Assembly: GCF_014202215.1 (NCBI RefSeq)
Contig: NZ_JACHGB010000005.1
Span: forward strand, 186,001-250,000
From: Quisquiliibacterium transsilvanicum
Lineage (GTDB): Bacteria; Pseudomonadota; Gammaproteobacteria; Burkholderiales; Burkholderiaceae_E
Direction of reading: 5' to 3'
Length of the DNA stretch: 64,000 nucleotides
In this document: piece after piece, positions 26,588 to 35,447 of the stretch
Layout of the letters: the number at the start of each line of letters is the position of its first letter
How positions within the stretch are numbered: position 1 is the stretch's first letter
Position numbers and translations under genes: made by a program
Notes under the pieces: model-generated
Told to the model about the DNA's origin: nothing
Seen by the model: the letters and a program-made list of their open reading frames with translations, nothing else
Databases searched by the model: none

Positions 26588-28859
26588 GTATCGCAGACTC
26601 TGGTTCATCCTCATCGCAGTGCTGGCCGTCACCTTCGGCCTGCTCGGCTACTACGGCGCGGAGGTCTATCGCTCGGCGCCGCCGATCCCCGACAAGGTGG
26701 TCACCGCGGACGGACGCGTCCTCTACACCGAGGACGACATCCTCGACGGCCAGACCGCCTGGCAGTCGGTGGGCGGCATGCAGCTCGGCTCCATCTGGGG
26801 CCACGGCGCCTACCAGGCGCCGGACTGGACCGCCGACTGGCTGCACCGCGAGCTGGTCGCCTGGCTGGATCTCGCTGCCGAGAAGGCGCACGGCAAGCGC
26901 TACGACGCGCTCGACGTCGGCGCCCAGGCCGCGCTGCGCGCGCAGATGAAGGCGGAGTACCGCAACGGGCCCTACGACGCCGCCACCGACACGGCCACCG
27001 TGTCGGCGCTGCGCGCCAGGGCCATCGAGCAGACCGCCGCCTACTACGACCGGCTGTTCAGCGACGACCCCGCCCTGCGCGGCTCGCGCGAGAGCTTCGC
27101 GATGAAGGAGAACACGCTGCCCAGCGCGGAGCGCCGCGCCAAGATGGCGGGCTTCTTCTTCTGGACCGCCTGGGCCGCCTCCACCGAGCGCCCCGGCACC
27201 GACGCGACCTACACCAACAACTGGCCGCACGAGCCGCTGATCGACAACCGGCCCACCGCCGAGAACCTGATCTGGTCGATCGCGAGCGTGGTCGTGATGA
27301 TGGCCGGCGTCGGCCTGCTGATCTGGGCCTGGGCCTTCATGCGCAAGGAGGAAGAGGAGCCGGCGGCTCCGGCGCATGATCCGCTCACCCGCGTGCCGCT
27401 CACGCCGTCGCAGCGCGCGCTGGGCAAGTACCTGTTCCTGGTGGTGTCGCTGTTCGGACTGCAGGTGCTGCTGGGCGGCTTCACCGCGCACTACACCGTC
27501 GAGGGCCAGGAGTTCTACGGCATCGACGTGTCGCAGTGGTTCCCGTACTCGCTGGTGCGCACCTGGCACATCCAGAGCGCGCTGTTCTGGATCGCCACCG
27601 GCTTCCTGGCCGCAGGCCTGTTCCTCGCGCCGCTGATCAACGGCGGCAAGGACCCGAAGTACCAGAAGCTGGGGGTCGACATCCTCTTCTGGGCGCTGGT
27701 CGTGGTGGTGGTCGGCTCCTACACCGGCAACTACCTGGCGATCGCCCAGGTGATGCCCGAGCACCTGAACTTCTGGCTGGGACACCAGGGCTACGAGTAC
27801 GTCGATCTCGGCCGTCTCTGGCAGATCGGCAAGTTCACCGGCATCCTGTTCTGGCTGGTGCTGATGCTGCGCGGCATCCTGCCCGCCTTCCGCAACCCCG
27901 GCGACAAGAACCTGCTGGCGCTGTTCAGCGCCTCGGTGATCGCCATCGGCCTGTTCTATGGCGCCGGCCTGTTCTATGGCGAGCGCACCCACCTCTCGGT
28001 GATGGAGTACTGGCGCTGGTGGGTGGTGCATCTGTGGGTGGAAGGCTTCTTCGAGGTGTTCGCCACCACGGCGCTCGCCTTCGTCTTCTCCACGCTGGGC
28101 CTGGTCTCGGCGCGCATGGCCACCACGGCAAGCCTCGCCTCGGCCTCGCTGTTCATGCTGGGCGGCGTGCCGGGCACCTTCCATCACCTGTACTTCGCCG
28201 GCACCACGACGCCGGTGATGGCGGTGGGCGCGTCCTTCAGCGCCCTCGAAGTGGTGCCGCTGGTGGTGCTGGGCCACGAAGCCTGGGAGAACTGGAGGCT
28301 CAAGAACCGCGCCCCCTGGATGGCCCGGCTGAAATGGCCGCTGATGTGCTTCATCGCAGTGGCCTTCTGGAACATGCTGGGCGCCGGCGTCTTCGGCTTC
28401 ATGATCAACCCGCCGATCTCGCTGTACTACCTGCAGGGCCTCAACACCACGCCGGTGCATGCGCATGCTGCGCTGTTCGGGGTGTACGGCTTCCTGGCGC
28501 TGGGCTTCACGCTGCTGGTGCTGCGCTACCTCCGCCCGGAGCTGGTGTTCAGCGAGCGGCTGATGAAGACCGGCTTCTGGTGGCTCAACGCCGGCCTGGT
28601 GCTGATGATCGCGACCAGCCTGCTGCCGATCGGCATCTTCCAGTTCCACGCCAGCGTGAGCGAAGGTCTCTGGTATGCGCGCAGCGAGGCCTTCCTGCAG
28701 CAGCCCTTCCTCGAGACGCTGCGCTGGATCCGCACCTTCGGCGACGTGGTGTTCATCGTCGGCGCCTTCGCGGTGATCTGGCAGGTCGTGATCGGCCTGC
28801 TCGGCACGCGGGCGCCCGCGGTGCCCGCGCTGGCCGGCGCTGCGGCGGCGCGCCGCTGA
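26580..28859 (+). CDS. norB: quinol-dependent nitric oxide reductase (qNOR)
   Basis: A 759-residue single-subunit NO reductase of the inner membrane, reducing 2 NO to N2O with electrons from quinol. The N-terminal extension (residues about 30-220, TAWQSVGGMQLGSIWGHGAY) is the cytochrome-c-like periplasmic fold without haem c that defines qNOR. About 14 helices follow, with haem/FeB ligand histidines in RTWHIQSALFWIATG, VVHLWVEGFFEVFATT, PGTFHHLYFAG and TTPVHAHAALFG. The start is GTG at 26580 with a perfect GGGAGG site 6 nt upstream, inside the end of the hemerythrin gene (8-bp overlap). Without linked denitrification genes, detoxification is the likelier role. Confidence 0.95.
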   Translation: MGRYRRLWFILIAVLAVTFGLLGYYGAEVYRSAPPIPDKVVTADGRVLYTEDDILDGQTAWQSVGGMQLGSIWGHGAYQAPDWTADWLHRELVAWLDLAAEKAHGKRYDALDVGAQAALRAQMKAEYRNGPYDAATDTATVSALRARAIEQTAAYYDRLFSDDPALRGSRESFAMKENTLPSAERRAKMAGFFFWTAWAASTERPGTDATYTNNWPHEPLIDNRPTAENLIWSIASVVVMMAGVGLLIWAWAFMRKEEEEPAAPAHDPLTRVPLTPSQRALGKYLFLVVSLFGLQVLLGGFTAHYTVEGQEFYGIDVSQWFPYSLVRTWHIQSALFWIATGFLAAGLFLAPLINGGKDPKYQKLGVDILFWALVVVVVGSYTGNYLAIAQVMPEHLNFWLGHQGYEYVDLGRLWQIGKFTGILFWLVLMLRGILPAFRNPGDKNLLALFSASVIAIGLFYGAGLFYGERTHLSVMEYWRWWVVHLWVEGFFEVFATTALAFVFSTLGLVSARMATTASLASASLFMLGGVPGTFHHLYFAGTTTPVMAVGASFSALEVVPLVVLGHEAWENWRLKNRAPWMARLKWPLMCFIAVAFWNMLGAGVFGFMINPPISLYYLQGLNTTPVHAHAALFGVYGFLALGFTLLVLRYLRPELVFSERLMKTGFWWLNAGLVLMIATSLLPIGIFQFHASVSEGLWYARSEAFLQQPFLETLRWIRTFGDVVFIVGAFAVIWQVVIGLLGTRAPAVPALAGAAAARR

Positions 28860-28860
28860 G

Positions 28861-28900
28861 CGCCTGCGACGGGCGGACCACGGTCCGCCCGTCGCAGGCG
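28861..28900. terminator. 19-bp perfect inverted repeat after norB
   Basis: CGCCTGCGACGGGCGGACC, 2-nt spacer, then its exact complement, starting immediately after the norB stop codon. A stem of this strength should stop transcription or block decay; there is no T-run. The region up to the riboswitch (28901-29005) has no gene. Confidence 0.65.
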
Positions 28901-29005
28901 CGGCGCCGCTGCGCCAGGTCGGGGCGGGCAGGCCTTCGGGCGGCCCGCCCCGGTCCGTTGGGGACGTGTTTGACGCCGCACCCGGAGCCGTTCGATAATC
29001 CGCAG

Positions 29006-29190
29006 GTTCTGCGGGAGAGAGAGGCGAAGCCGCCTCCGCCGAAGGCGCAAGCTCCCATCATCGCTCAGGCACACCGGACCGCAGGAACATTTCGCCGACT
29101 GGAGAGAGACCGCCGCACCGCGCGAGCCGGTCCACCGAAGGGGCAGGCTGCCCGCGCAGCCGAAACTCTCAGGTAAAAGGACAGGGGGAG
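29006..29190 (+). promoter_or_regulatory. tandem glycine riboswitch (two aptamers)
   Basis: Aptamer 1 spans about 29006-29088, with P1 formed by GTTCTGCGG and CCGCAGGAAC and the core GGGAGAGAG, CCGAAGGCGCAAGC, GCTCAGGCAC. Aptamer 2 spans about 29096-29190, with CTGGAGAGAG, CACCGAAGGGGCAGGC, AACTCTCAGGTAAAAGGAC and AGGGGGAG. The two share the glycine-aptamer core and are separated by a short linker, as in cooperative gcvT-type riboswitches. It lies upstream of a TRIC-family channel gene rather than glycine-cleavage genes. Confidence 0.93.
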
Positions 29191-29197
29191 AGGCCCA

Positions 29198-29224
29198 CCG
29201 GACCCGCAACGAAAGCAGGTCCGG
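29198..29224 (+). promoter_or_regulatory. hairpin in the riboswitch expression platform
   Basis: CCGGACC (29198-29204) pairs with GGTCCGG (29218-29224) just after aptamer 2. It has no following T-run and lies about 85 nt before the start codon, so whether it acts as terminator, anti-terminator element or spacer cannot be decided from the sequence. Confidence 0.4.
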
Positions 29225-29308
29225 CCTGCATTGGAGACGCCTCCCGATGTCCGTTCTCGCCCCTTCGTCGCCGCATGCGCGACCCGCCCTTGCGTGCGAG
29301 GTCCCCGC

Positions 29309-29923
29309 ATGCTGACCGTCGTCTACCTCGTGGCCATCGCCGCCGAAGCCATGGCCGGCGCCCTCGCTGCGGGCCGGCGCAACATGGACGTGTTCGGCGT
29401 CGCCGTGATCGCCTTCGTCACCGCGCTGGGCGGTGGAACCGTTCGCGACCTGATCCTCGGCCGCTACCCGATCGGCTGGACCCAGCACCCCGAGTACATC
29501 TACCTGGTCATCTCGGCGGGCTTGCTGACGATCCTCCTTGCTTCCCACGTCCACCACCTCAAGCGCATCTTCCTGGTGCTGGACGCGATGGGCCTGGTCG
29601 CTTTCTCGCTGATCGGCTGCAACGTGGCCCGCGAGATGGGCTACCCGCTGGCGGTAATCGTGATGTCGGGAATGATCACCGGCATCTTCGGCGGCGTTAT
29701 CCGTGACGTTCTCTGCAACCAGGTGCCGATCGTGTTCCGGCGGGAGCTGTACGCGAGCGTCTCGCTGGCCGTCTGCCTGCTGTTCCTGGGGCTCGGCAAG
29801 GCAGGCGTGGCGCCCGACCTGAACACCTCGATCTGCTTCGCCTTCGGTCTCGGGCTGCGTCTGCTCGCGATCTGGCGGGGCTGGGGCCTGCCGACCTTCA
29901 GCTATCGGCAGCGCTGGGAGTAG
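29309..29923 (+). CDS. TRIC-family (UPF0126/YicG) membrane channel, glycine-riboswitch controlled
   Basis: A 204-residue inner-membrane protein of two homologous three-helix repeats plus a seventh helix. The conserved TRIC motifs are seen twice: ALGGGTVRDLILGRYPIGW in repeat 1 and GIFGGVIRDVLCNQVPIVF in repeat 2 (G-G-x-x-R-D). Prokaryotic TRIC proteins form trimers conducting cations, and some have been proposed to move glycine. The glycine riboswitch upstream strongly suggests a role in glycine export or uptake here (inference). The ATG at 29309 follows GCGAGG with a 7-nt spacer; an ATG at 29247 is in another frame. Confidence 0.92.
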   Translation: MLTVVYLVAIAAEAMAGALAAGRRNMDVFGVAVIAFVTALGGGTVRDLILGRYPIGWTQHPEYIYLVISAGLLTILLASHVHHLKRIFLVLDAMGLVAFSLIGCNVAREMGYPLAVIVMSGMITGIFGGVIRDVLCNQVPIVFRRELYASVSLAVCLLFLGLGKAGVAPDLNTSICFAFGLGLRLLAIWRGWGLPTFSYRQRWE

Positions 29924-30013
29924 CCTTCGCCTGCCCATATCGAGACAGGGCGGCGCACGGCGCCGTGCGCCATCGGCTAGCCTGCCGCCACGATGAACGC
30001 AGGAGACGCCCCG

Positions 30014-30817
30014 ATGAACGACGCCTACCCCACTCTGATCGTCCAGCGCGTGGGCCCCGTGGCCCGCGTGACGCTGAACCGCCCTGAACGCCTGAACGCG
30101 CTGGACGACGCGCTGGTCTCGGACCTCACGCGCTTCCTGCGCGCGGCGCGCGACGACGACGCGCTGCGCGTGATCGTGATGCGCGGCGCCGGCCGCGCCT
30201 TCTGCGCAGGCCTCGACCTCAAGAGCGCCAAGACCGGCAGCGCAGCCGGCGGCATCTCCGACGGCCTGCGCGCGCAGCGGCGAATCCGCGACATCATGCT
30301 GGAGATGCACCGGCTGCCGCAGGTGATCCTCGCTGCGCTCAACGGCCCGGCCTCAGGCGCCGGCATGGGAATCGCGCTCGCCGCCGACCTGCGCATCGCC
30401 ACCCCGCAGGGCAGGATGAACGCAGCCTTCATCAAGCTTGGGGTGAGCGCCTGCGACATGGGCGTCAGCTACTTCCTGCCGCGGATGCTCGGCACCTCGC
30501 TGGCCAAGCACTACATGCTCACCGGCCGCTTCATCGAGCCGCAGCGCGCGCTGGAACTCGGCCTGGTCAGCGCGGTGGTCGAGGAGGATGCGCTCGACGT
30601 CGAAATCGACGCGCTGCTGGCCGACCTGCTGCGCGCCACCCCGCTGGGGCTGCGGCTGACCAAGGACGCCTTCGACCACGCGGTCGACATGCCGAGCCTG
30701 GAATCGGTGCTGGCGCTGGAGGACCGCAACCAGATCCTCGGCGTCCAGGGCGAGGACTTCGCCGAAGGCGTGCGCGCCTTCCTGGAAAAGCGCGAGCCCC
30801 GCTACCGCGGCGCGTGA
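30014..30817 (+). CDS. enoyl-CoA hydratase/isomerase family protein
   Basis: A 267-residue crotonase-fold enzyme. The first oxyanion-hole segment is GAGRAFCAGLDLKS and the second NGPASGAGMGIALAADLRIA. The glutamate usually found in the hydratase active site is not obvious: the aligned region reads FIKLGVSACDMGVSYFLPRMLG, with Asp in place of the second Glu, so it may be an isomerase or other crotonase. ATG 30014 is preferred to ATG 29993 because AGGAGA lies 7 nt upstream. It is a single gene with its own short intergenic regions. Confidence 0.88.
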   Translation: MNDAYPTLIVQRVGPVARVTLNRPERLNALDDALVSDLTRFLRAARDDDALRVIVMRGAGRAFCAGLDLKSAKTGSAAGGISDGLRAQRRIRDIMLEMHRLPQVILAALNGPASGAGMGIALAADLRIATPQGRMNAAFIKLGVSACDMGVSYFLPRMLGTSLAKHYMLTGRFIEPQRALELGLVSAVVEEDALDVEIDALLADLLRATPLGLRLTKDAFDHAVDMPSLESVLALEDRNQILGVQGEDFAEGVRAFLEKREPRYRGA

Positions 30818-30901
30818 GGGCACTTGACCTTGCCACCGCGGCAAGGTTCACACTTCCTGCATCGGCGGCATTCGCCGTCCCGAGCCAAGAGGAGAACAGG
30901 A

Positions 30902-31108
30902 ATGGTCGTATTCGAAGTCCCCGACATCAGCTGCAACCACTGCGTCAAGGCGATCACCGAAGCGGTCAAGGCGGTGGACGCCGGCGCCGAGGTGAACGTG
31001 GATCTGCCGGCGCACCGCGTGTCGGTGGAGGCAGCGGGCGCCTCGGTCGAGGCCTTGAAGGCCGCGATCGAGGAGGCCGGCTACACCGCGACGCAGGCGG
31101 CGGGCTGA
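30902..31108 (+). CDS. heavy-metal-associated (HMA) domain protein, CopZ/MerP-like
   Basis: A 68-residue protein with the ferredoxin-like HMA fold: VFEVPDISCNHCVKAITEAV carries a C-N-H-C metal site, later VSVEAAGASVEALKAAIEEAGY. The usual motif is GMxCxxC; the preceding residue is Ile-Ser rather than Gly-Met. It probably binds Cu(I) or another soft metal in the cytosol, but no P-type ATPase partner is adjacent. A strong GAGGAGA ribosome site precedes the ATG at 30902. Confidence 0.88.
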   Translation: MVVFEVPDISCNHCVKAITEAVKAVDAGAEVNVDLPAHRVSVEAAGASVEALKAAIEEAGYTATQAAG

Positions 31109-31112
31109 GTCC

Positions 31113-31138
31113 GGTCCGGCCGCCGCGGCGGCCGGACC
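31113..31138. terminator. 26-bp perfect palindrome between convergent genes
   Basis: GGTCCGGCCGCCG and its exact complement, with no spacer, lie between the HMA gene and the MFS transporter that read towards each other. A bidirectional terminator is the simplest reading. Confidence 0.6.
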
Positions 31139-31184
31139 AGCGGCGCCCCGGCCGGCCCCATCGCCGTGCAGCGAGCGCGATCGG

Positions 31185-32426
31185 TCAGTGCTGCCCCGGC
31201 CTGGGCGGCCGCGGCAGCCAGGCGAAGGCGGCGACCCCGGCAGCCAGGATCGCAGCCAGCGCGCCGAGCACCACCGCCGGGATCGGCAGCCCCGCAGCCT
31301 GGGCGGCTCCAGCCGCCAGCCCGGTGAGCCACTGCACCAGCGCCACCCCGAGGAACATCGACATCGTGAACAGCGACAGCGCCCGCCCGGTCATCGCCAT
31401 CGGATAGGCGCTGCGCACGTCCGCGTACTGTAGCACCATGAAGCCCAGCACCAGCGACAGCACCACCAGCACCGCCAGGTCGCCGGCCAGCCCCAGCCCG
31501 AAGGCCGCCACCGCGAACAGCGCCGCCGACGCCAGCCCGTAGCCGACGATCCACCGGCGCCTCGTCCGCTCGCCGGGATCGAGCCGGCCGAACAGCGGCG
31601 GCCCGACCAGCGCGACCACCGTCACCAGCACCGCCACGTTGCCCGCCTCCACCAGCGACAACCCGTGGCGCTCCACCATCATCGGCCCCAGCCACAGGCC
31701 GCGCAACGTGACGAAAGACGCATAGGACACCGCGCCCAGCGCCAGGATCCCCCAGGTGTGCGGGAAGGTGAACAGCTGCGCGAAGCCGCGCAGCGCCCCG
31801 CCCAGCGTCTCGCGCCGAACGCTGCCCGCCTGCCCCGCTGCGGGCTCGCGCACCCAGCGCAGCACGGCCAGCCAGGCCAGCACCGACAGCAGCGCCAGCG
31901 CAAGGAAGCCGGCCCGCCAGGACCAGGCCTCGATCAGCCAGGCCAGCGGCGTGCCGGTGAGCAGCATGCCCATGCCGCCGATCGCCAGCACCAGGCCGGA
32001 GACCGACGCGAAGCGGTGCGGCGGGAACTGGCGCGCGATGAACACCGTGCACACCAGGAAGGCCGGCGCGCAACCTATGCCGATCAGCGCCTGCCCCAGC
32101 AGCAGCGTGCCGAAGCCCGGCGCCATCGCCGACAGCAGCGCCCCGGCGATGGCCAGTGGAAAGGCCGCCAGCACCGTGCGGCGCACACCGTGCATGTCCA
32201 CCCCGATGCCCATCGCCAGTTGCAGGCCGCCGAAGGCCAGATGGAACATCCCCGAGAACAGGCCCAGGCCCTGAGCCGACAGGCCGAAATCCTGCTGCAG
32301 CGAGGGCGCCATGATCGCCGCCACCGTGCGGTAGGCCTGGCTCAGCGCGAAGGCGCAGGTGAGTGCCAGCAGCATCTTCCAGCGCTGGCGCTCGGGGGAA
32401 TTCGACAAGGGTGGAAATACGGACAT
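31185..32426 (-). CDS. major facilitator superfamily transporter
   Basis: A 413-residue protein with 12 predicted helices. Typical features are the helix 1-3 region (QAYRTVAAIMAPSLQQDFGLSAQGLG), the loop 2-3 motif GIGVDMHGVRRTVLAA, a central loop around EPAAGQAGSVRRETLGGA, and a second-half loop FGRLDPGERTRRRW. The substrate is unknown. A YbfB- or NarK-like assignment is not supported by specific motifs. It is convergent with the HMA gene and separated from the RcnB-like gene by 128 bp. Confidence 0.85.
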   Translation of the reverse strand: MSVFPPLSNSPERQRWKMLLALTCAFALSQAYRTVAAIMAPSLQQDFGLSAQGLGLFSGMFHLAFGGLQLAMGIGVDMHGVRRTVLAAFPLAIAGALLSAMAPGFGTLLLGQALIGIGCAPAFLVCTVFIARQFPPHRFASVSGLVLAIGGMGMLLTGTPLAWLIEAWSWRAGFLALALLSVLAWLAVLRWVREPAAGQAGSVRRETLGGALRGFAQLFTFPHTWGILALGAVSYASFVTLRGLWLGPMMVERHGLSLVEAGNVAVLVTVVALVGPPLFGRLDPGERTRRRWIVGYGLASAALFAVAAFGLGLAGDLAVLVVLSLVLGFMVLQYADVRSAYPMAMTGRALSLFTMSMFLGVALVQWLTGLAAGAAQAAGLPIPAVVLGALAAILAAGVAAFAWLPRPPRPGQH

Positions 32427-32554
32427 CGGCGGCAGCGCTACGGGCAGGGAGTCTGCAGACTACCTCCGCAGCCGCCACCCGGCGCGCAGCGCGCCTTCCA
32501 GAAACGGGCGGACGCCGCAGCGATCGTGCCGGACTCCTGGCCCGGCACGTCGCG

Positions 32555-33052
32555 TCACCAGCCCAGCACCACCTGCGCGATCAGCCCGGTGCCGATGGCG
32601 ATCAGTACGTAGTCGGCGCCGGTCTGCACCCAGTGGTAGCCGCGCGGCGGCGCCGCCAGCCGGTGGCCGTGCCAGTCGCGCACCACGTAGTGCGGCGTCC
32701 GGTAGTAGGCCGGCACGTAGCGGCCCGCATAGAGGTCGTGCCGCGGTCCCGCGCCGCGGCCGCCGCCACGCGCATGCGGCGGCGGGCCATGGCGGTACGC
32801 GGGGGCCGCGCGGCGGTGGTCGTGATCGTTGCGCCAGCTGCGATCGTCCCGGTCATATCCGGCGCGGTGCGAACGCTGCGCGTCGCGGTGCCCGCCGTCG
32901 CGCTGCCAGTGCTGGGCACCGCGCCGGTCGTCCTGGTGCCGCGCGCCGCGCTCGCCGCGATCGCCGCGGGGGTCGGCCGATGCAGCGGTGGCGCCGAAGG
33001 CGAAGACCGCCGCGGCAATCGCGGCGGCAAGTGTGCTGTATCTGGATTTCAT
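32555..33052 (-). CDS. RcnB family protein (periplasmic)
   Basis: A 165-residue exported protein: signal peptide STLAAAIAAAVFAFGATAASA, then an Asp/Arg/His-rich segment (RGDRGERGARHQDDRRG, RSWRNDHDHRR) and the conserved C-terminal RcnB signature GRYVPAYYRTPHYVVRDWHGHRLAAPPRGYHWVQTGADYVLIAIGTGLI. E. coli RcnB tunes periplasmic nickel/cobalt. Members with long His/Arg/Asp repeats are common in Burkholderiales, and their metal specificity is mostly untested. The ATG at 33052 follows GGAGGAG. It diverges from the YeiH gene. Confidence 0.88.
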   Translation of the reverse strand: MKSRYSTLAAAIAAAVFAFGATAASADPRGDRGERGARHQDDRRGAQHWQRDGGHRDAQRSHRAGYDRDDRSWRNDHDHRRAAPAYRHGPPPHARGGGRGAGPRHDLYAGRYVPAYYRTPHYVVRDWHGHRLAAPPRGYHWVQTGADYVLIAIGTGLIAQVVLGW

Positions 33053-33210
33053 CTCGGGTCTCCTCCTGGAAGGTGCCCCCATCTTCCGGCGCGCCCGGGC
33101 GGAAGTCCCGCGGCCTTACGCGGCGTTACAGCTGCCACAAACGGCTTACAGGCAGCGTCGCCCGCCGCCGCGGCGGTGCCGTGCCGAGGATCGTGCAGAA
33201 TCCTGCCAGC

Positions 33211-34200
33211 ATGCGCCCCCTCGCCGCCGCCCCCGGTTCCCTCGCCGCCCTGGCCATCGCACTCGCCGCCAGCTACCTCGCCGAGCGCTACCAGGGGCCG
33301 CAGCTGCTGTTTGCGCTGATGCTCGGCATGGCCTTCAACTTCGCCGCCGAGAGTCGGCGCCTGAAGCCGGGTCTCGAATTCGCCTCGCGCACCGTGCTGC
33401 GCTTCGGCGTCGCCCTGCTGGGGACACGCATCGGCCTCGAGCAGATCGTCGCGCTCGGCGCAGCGCCGGCCGCGATCGTGGTTGCAGCGGTGGCCGGAAC
33501 CATCGCCTTCGGCTGGCTGCTCGCCAGGCTGATGCGGCGCCCTGCCAGCGAGGGCCTGCTCACCGGCGGCGCGGTCGCCATCTGCGGGGCATCCGCCGCG
33601 CTGGCCATTTCCGCGGTGCTGCCGGCGGGCAAGGACCAGCAGCGCTTCACGCTGCTCACGGTGGTCGGCGTGACCACGCTGTCGACGATCGCGATGGTGT
33701 TCTACCCGACGATTGCCGGCGAGCTCGGGCTGGACGCCCGGCAGGCGGCGATCTTCCTGGGCGGCTCCATCCACGACGTCGCCCAGGTGGTCGGCGCGGG
33801 CTTCATGATCTCGCCGGAAGTGGGCGACGGCGCCACGCTGGTCAAGCTGCTGCGCGTTGCGATGCTGGTGCCGGTGGTGGTGCTGTTCGCGCACCTGTTC
33901 CGCAACGGGCACGGCGGTTCCGGCGCCCAGGGGAAGCGCCCGCCCATCCTGCCCGGCTTCCTGGTGGCCTTCGTCCTGCTGGTGGCGCTCAACAGCGCGG
34001 GCGTCGTGCCGGCCGGAGTTGCGCGCGGCCTCGGCGAAGTCTCGCGCTGGTGCCTGGTGGTCGCGATCGCTGCGCTCGGCGTCAAGACCTCGCTGATGCA
34101 GCTTGCGGAGCTGGGCTGGAAGCCGGTGGCGATGATGGTCGCGGAAACGCTGTTCATCGCCGCCGTCGTGCTGGGGGGAATCGCGCTGGCTCGCGGATAA
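33211..34200 (+). CDS. YeiH family putative sulfate/anion exporter
   Basis: A 329-residue membrane protein of the YeiH/YadS-type family (PF03601) with about ten helices. Conserved glycine-rich segments are LLFALMLGMAFNF, FASRTVLRFGVALLGTRIGL, LLTGGAVAICGASAALAISAV and FLGGSIHDVAQVVGAGFM. The family is annotated as sulfate exporter largely by association; direct transport evidence is sparse. The ATG at 33211 is used; an upstream in-frame GTG at 33181 would add ten non-conserved residues. Confidence 0.87.
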   Translation: MRPLAAAPGSLAALAIALAASYLAERYQGPQLLFALMLGMAFNFAAESRRLKPGLEFASRTVLRFGVALLGTRIGLEQIVALGAAPAAIVVAAVAGTIAFGWLLARLMRRPASEGLLTGGAVAICGASAALAISAVLPAGKDQQRFTLLTVVGVTTLSTIAMVFYPTIAGELGLDARQAAIFLGGSIHDVAQVVGAGFMISPEVGDGATLVKLLRVAMLVPVVVLFAHLFRNGHGGSGAQGKRPPILPGFLVAFVLLVALNSAGVVPAGVARGLGEVSRWCLVVAIAALGVKTSLMQLAELGWKPVAMMVAETLFIAAVVLGGIALARG

Positions 34201-34270
34201 TGAGCCCCGACATCATCGAGTCACCCCGCGCGACCAGCATCGGGCCGTACGCAACACACCGAGGAACGCC

Positions 34271-35371
34271 ATGCCCCGAATGATGAAAGCCGCCGTCTTC
34301 GTCGAGCCCGGCCGGATCGAGATCGCCGAGAAGCCCATTCCGGATGTCGGCCCCAACGACGCGCTGGTGCGCATCACCACCACCACCATCTGCGGCACCG
34401 ACGTCCACATCCTCAAGGGCGAGTACCCGGTGGCCAAGGGGCTCACCGTGGGTCACGAACCGGTGGGCATCATCGAGAAGCTGGGCAGCGCGGTGCAGGG
34501 CTATGCCGAGGGCCAGCGCGTGATCGCCGGCGCCATCTGCCCCAACTTCAACTCGTATGCCGCGCAGGACGGCGTGCCGTCGCAGGACGGCAGCTACCTG
34601 GTAGCCAGCGGCCGCTGCGGCTGCCACGGCTACAAGGCCACCGCGGGCTGGCGCTTCGGCAACCTGATCGACGGCACCCAGGCCGAGTACGTGCTGGTGC
34701 CCGACGCGCAGGCCAACCTGGCGCCCATCCCCGACGGACTCACCGACGAGCAGGTGCTGATGTGCCCGGACATCATGTCCACCGGCTTCAAGGGCGCCGA
34801 GAACGCCAACATCCGCATCGGCGACACCGTGGTGGTGTTCGCGCAGGGTCCGATCGGCCTGTGCGCTACCGCGGGCGCACGGCTGCTCGGCGCCACCACC
34901 ATCATCGCGGTCGACGGCAACGACCACCGGCTGGACATCTCGCGCAAGCTGGGGGCGGACGTCACCCTCAACTTCAAGACCGACGACGTGATCGCCGAAG
35001 TCATGCGCATCACCGGCGGCCGCGGCGCGGATTCGTCCATCGAGGCCCTCGGCCTGCAGTCCACCTTCGAGTCCGCGCTGCGGGTGCTCAAGCCGGGCGG
35101 CACCCTTTCCAGCCTCGGCGTCTACTCCAGCGACCTCACCATCCCGCTGGACGCCTTCGCCGCCGGCCTGGGGGACCATCGGATCAACACCGCGCTGTGC
35201 CCCGGCGGCAAGGAGCGCATGCGCCGCCTGATGAACGTGCTGGAGTCCGGCCGGCTGGACCTCGGCCTGCTGGTCACCCATCAGTACAAGCTCGACGACA
35301 TCGTCGAGGCCTACGAGCTCTTCGCGAACCAGCGCGACGGCGTGCTGAAGGTTGCGGTGAAGCCAGGCTGA
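34271..35371 (+). CDS. zinc-dependent NAD(P) alcohol dehydrogenase (secondary-alcohol dehydrogenase type)
   Basis: A 366-residue MDR enzyme. The catalytic zinc would be held by Cys41 (TICGTDVH), His62-Glu63 (TVGHEPVG) and Asp167 (MCPDIMSTGF), the Cys/His/Asp set seen in Clostridium/Thermoanaerobacter secondary alcohol dehydrogenases. The nucleotide-binding motif is VVVFAQGPIGLCATAGARLLG. A Cys-containing loop (GRCGCHGYK) at residues 114-122 is present, but the standard four-Cys structural-zinc lobe is not clear. It probably oxidises short secondary alcohols or reduces ketones; not proven. Confidence 0.88.
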   Translation: MPRMMKAAVFVEPGRIEIAEKPIPDVGPNDALVRITTTTICGTDVHILKGEYPVAKGLTVGHEPVGIIEKLGSAVQGYAEGQRVIAGAICPNFNSYAAQDGVPSQDGSYLVASGRCGCHGYKATAGWRFGNLIDGTQAEYVLVPDAQANLAPIPDGLTDEQVLMCPDIMSTGFKGAENANIRIGDTVVVFAQGPIGLCATAGARLLGATTIIAVDGNDHRLDISRKLGADVTLNFKTDDVIAEVMRITGGRGADSSIEALGLQSTFESALRVLKPGGTLSSLGVYSSDLTIPLDAFAAGLGDHRINTALCPGGKERMRRLMNVLESGRLDLGLLVTHQYKLDDIVEAYELFANQRDGVLKVAVKPG

Positions 35372-35404
35372 GCCTGGCGCGGAGGCCGGGGTACCGGCCG
35401 CGCC
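35362..35404. terminator. two consecutive hairpins between convergent adh and nrsF genes
   Basis: GCCAGGC-TGA-GCCTGGC (35362-35378) embraces the adh stop codon, and a larger GC stem, GGCGCGGAGGCCGG against CCGGCCGCGCC, spans 35376-35404. They lie before the end of the nrsF gene, which reads in from the right. Confidence 0.5.
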
Positions 35405-35447
35405 GGTCAGCAGTGACCTGCGCCGAGCTCGGCCGGGAAGCGCGTGC

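Noticed and set aside
26532-28649. A 705-codon open frame antisense to norB
   Set aside because: Same GC effect; its product is Gln/His/Arg/Gly-rich low-complexity sequence with no family features.
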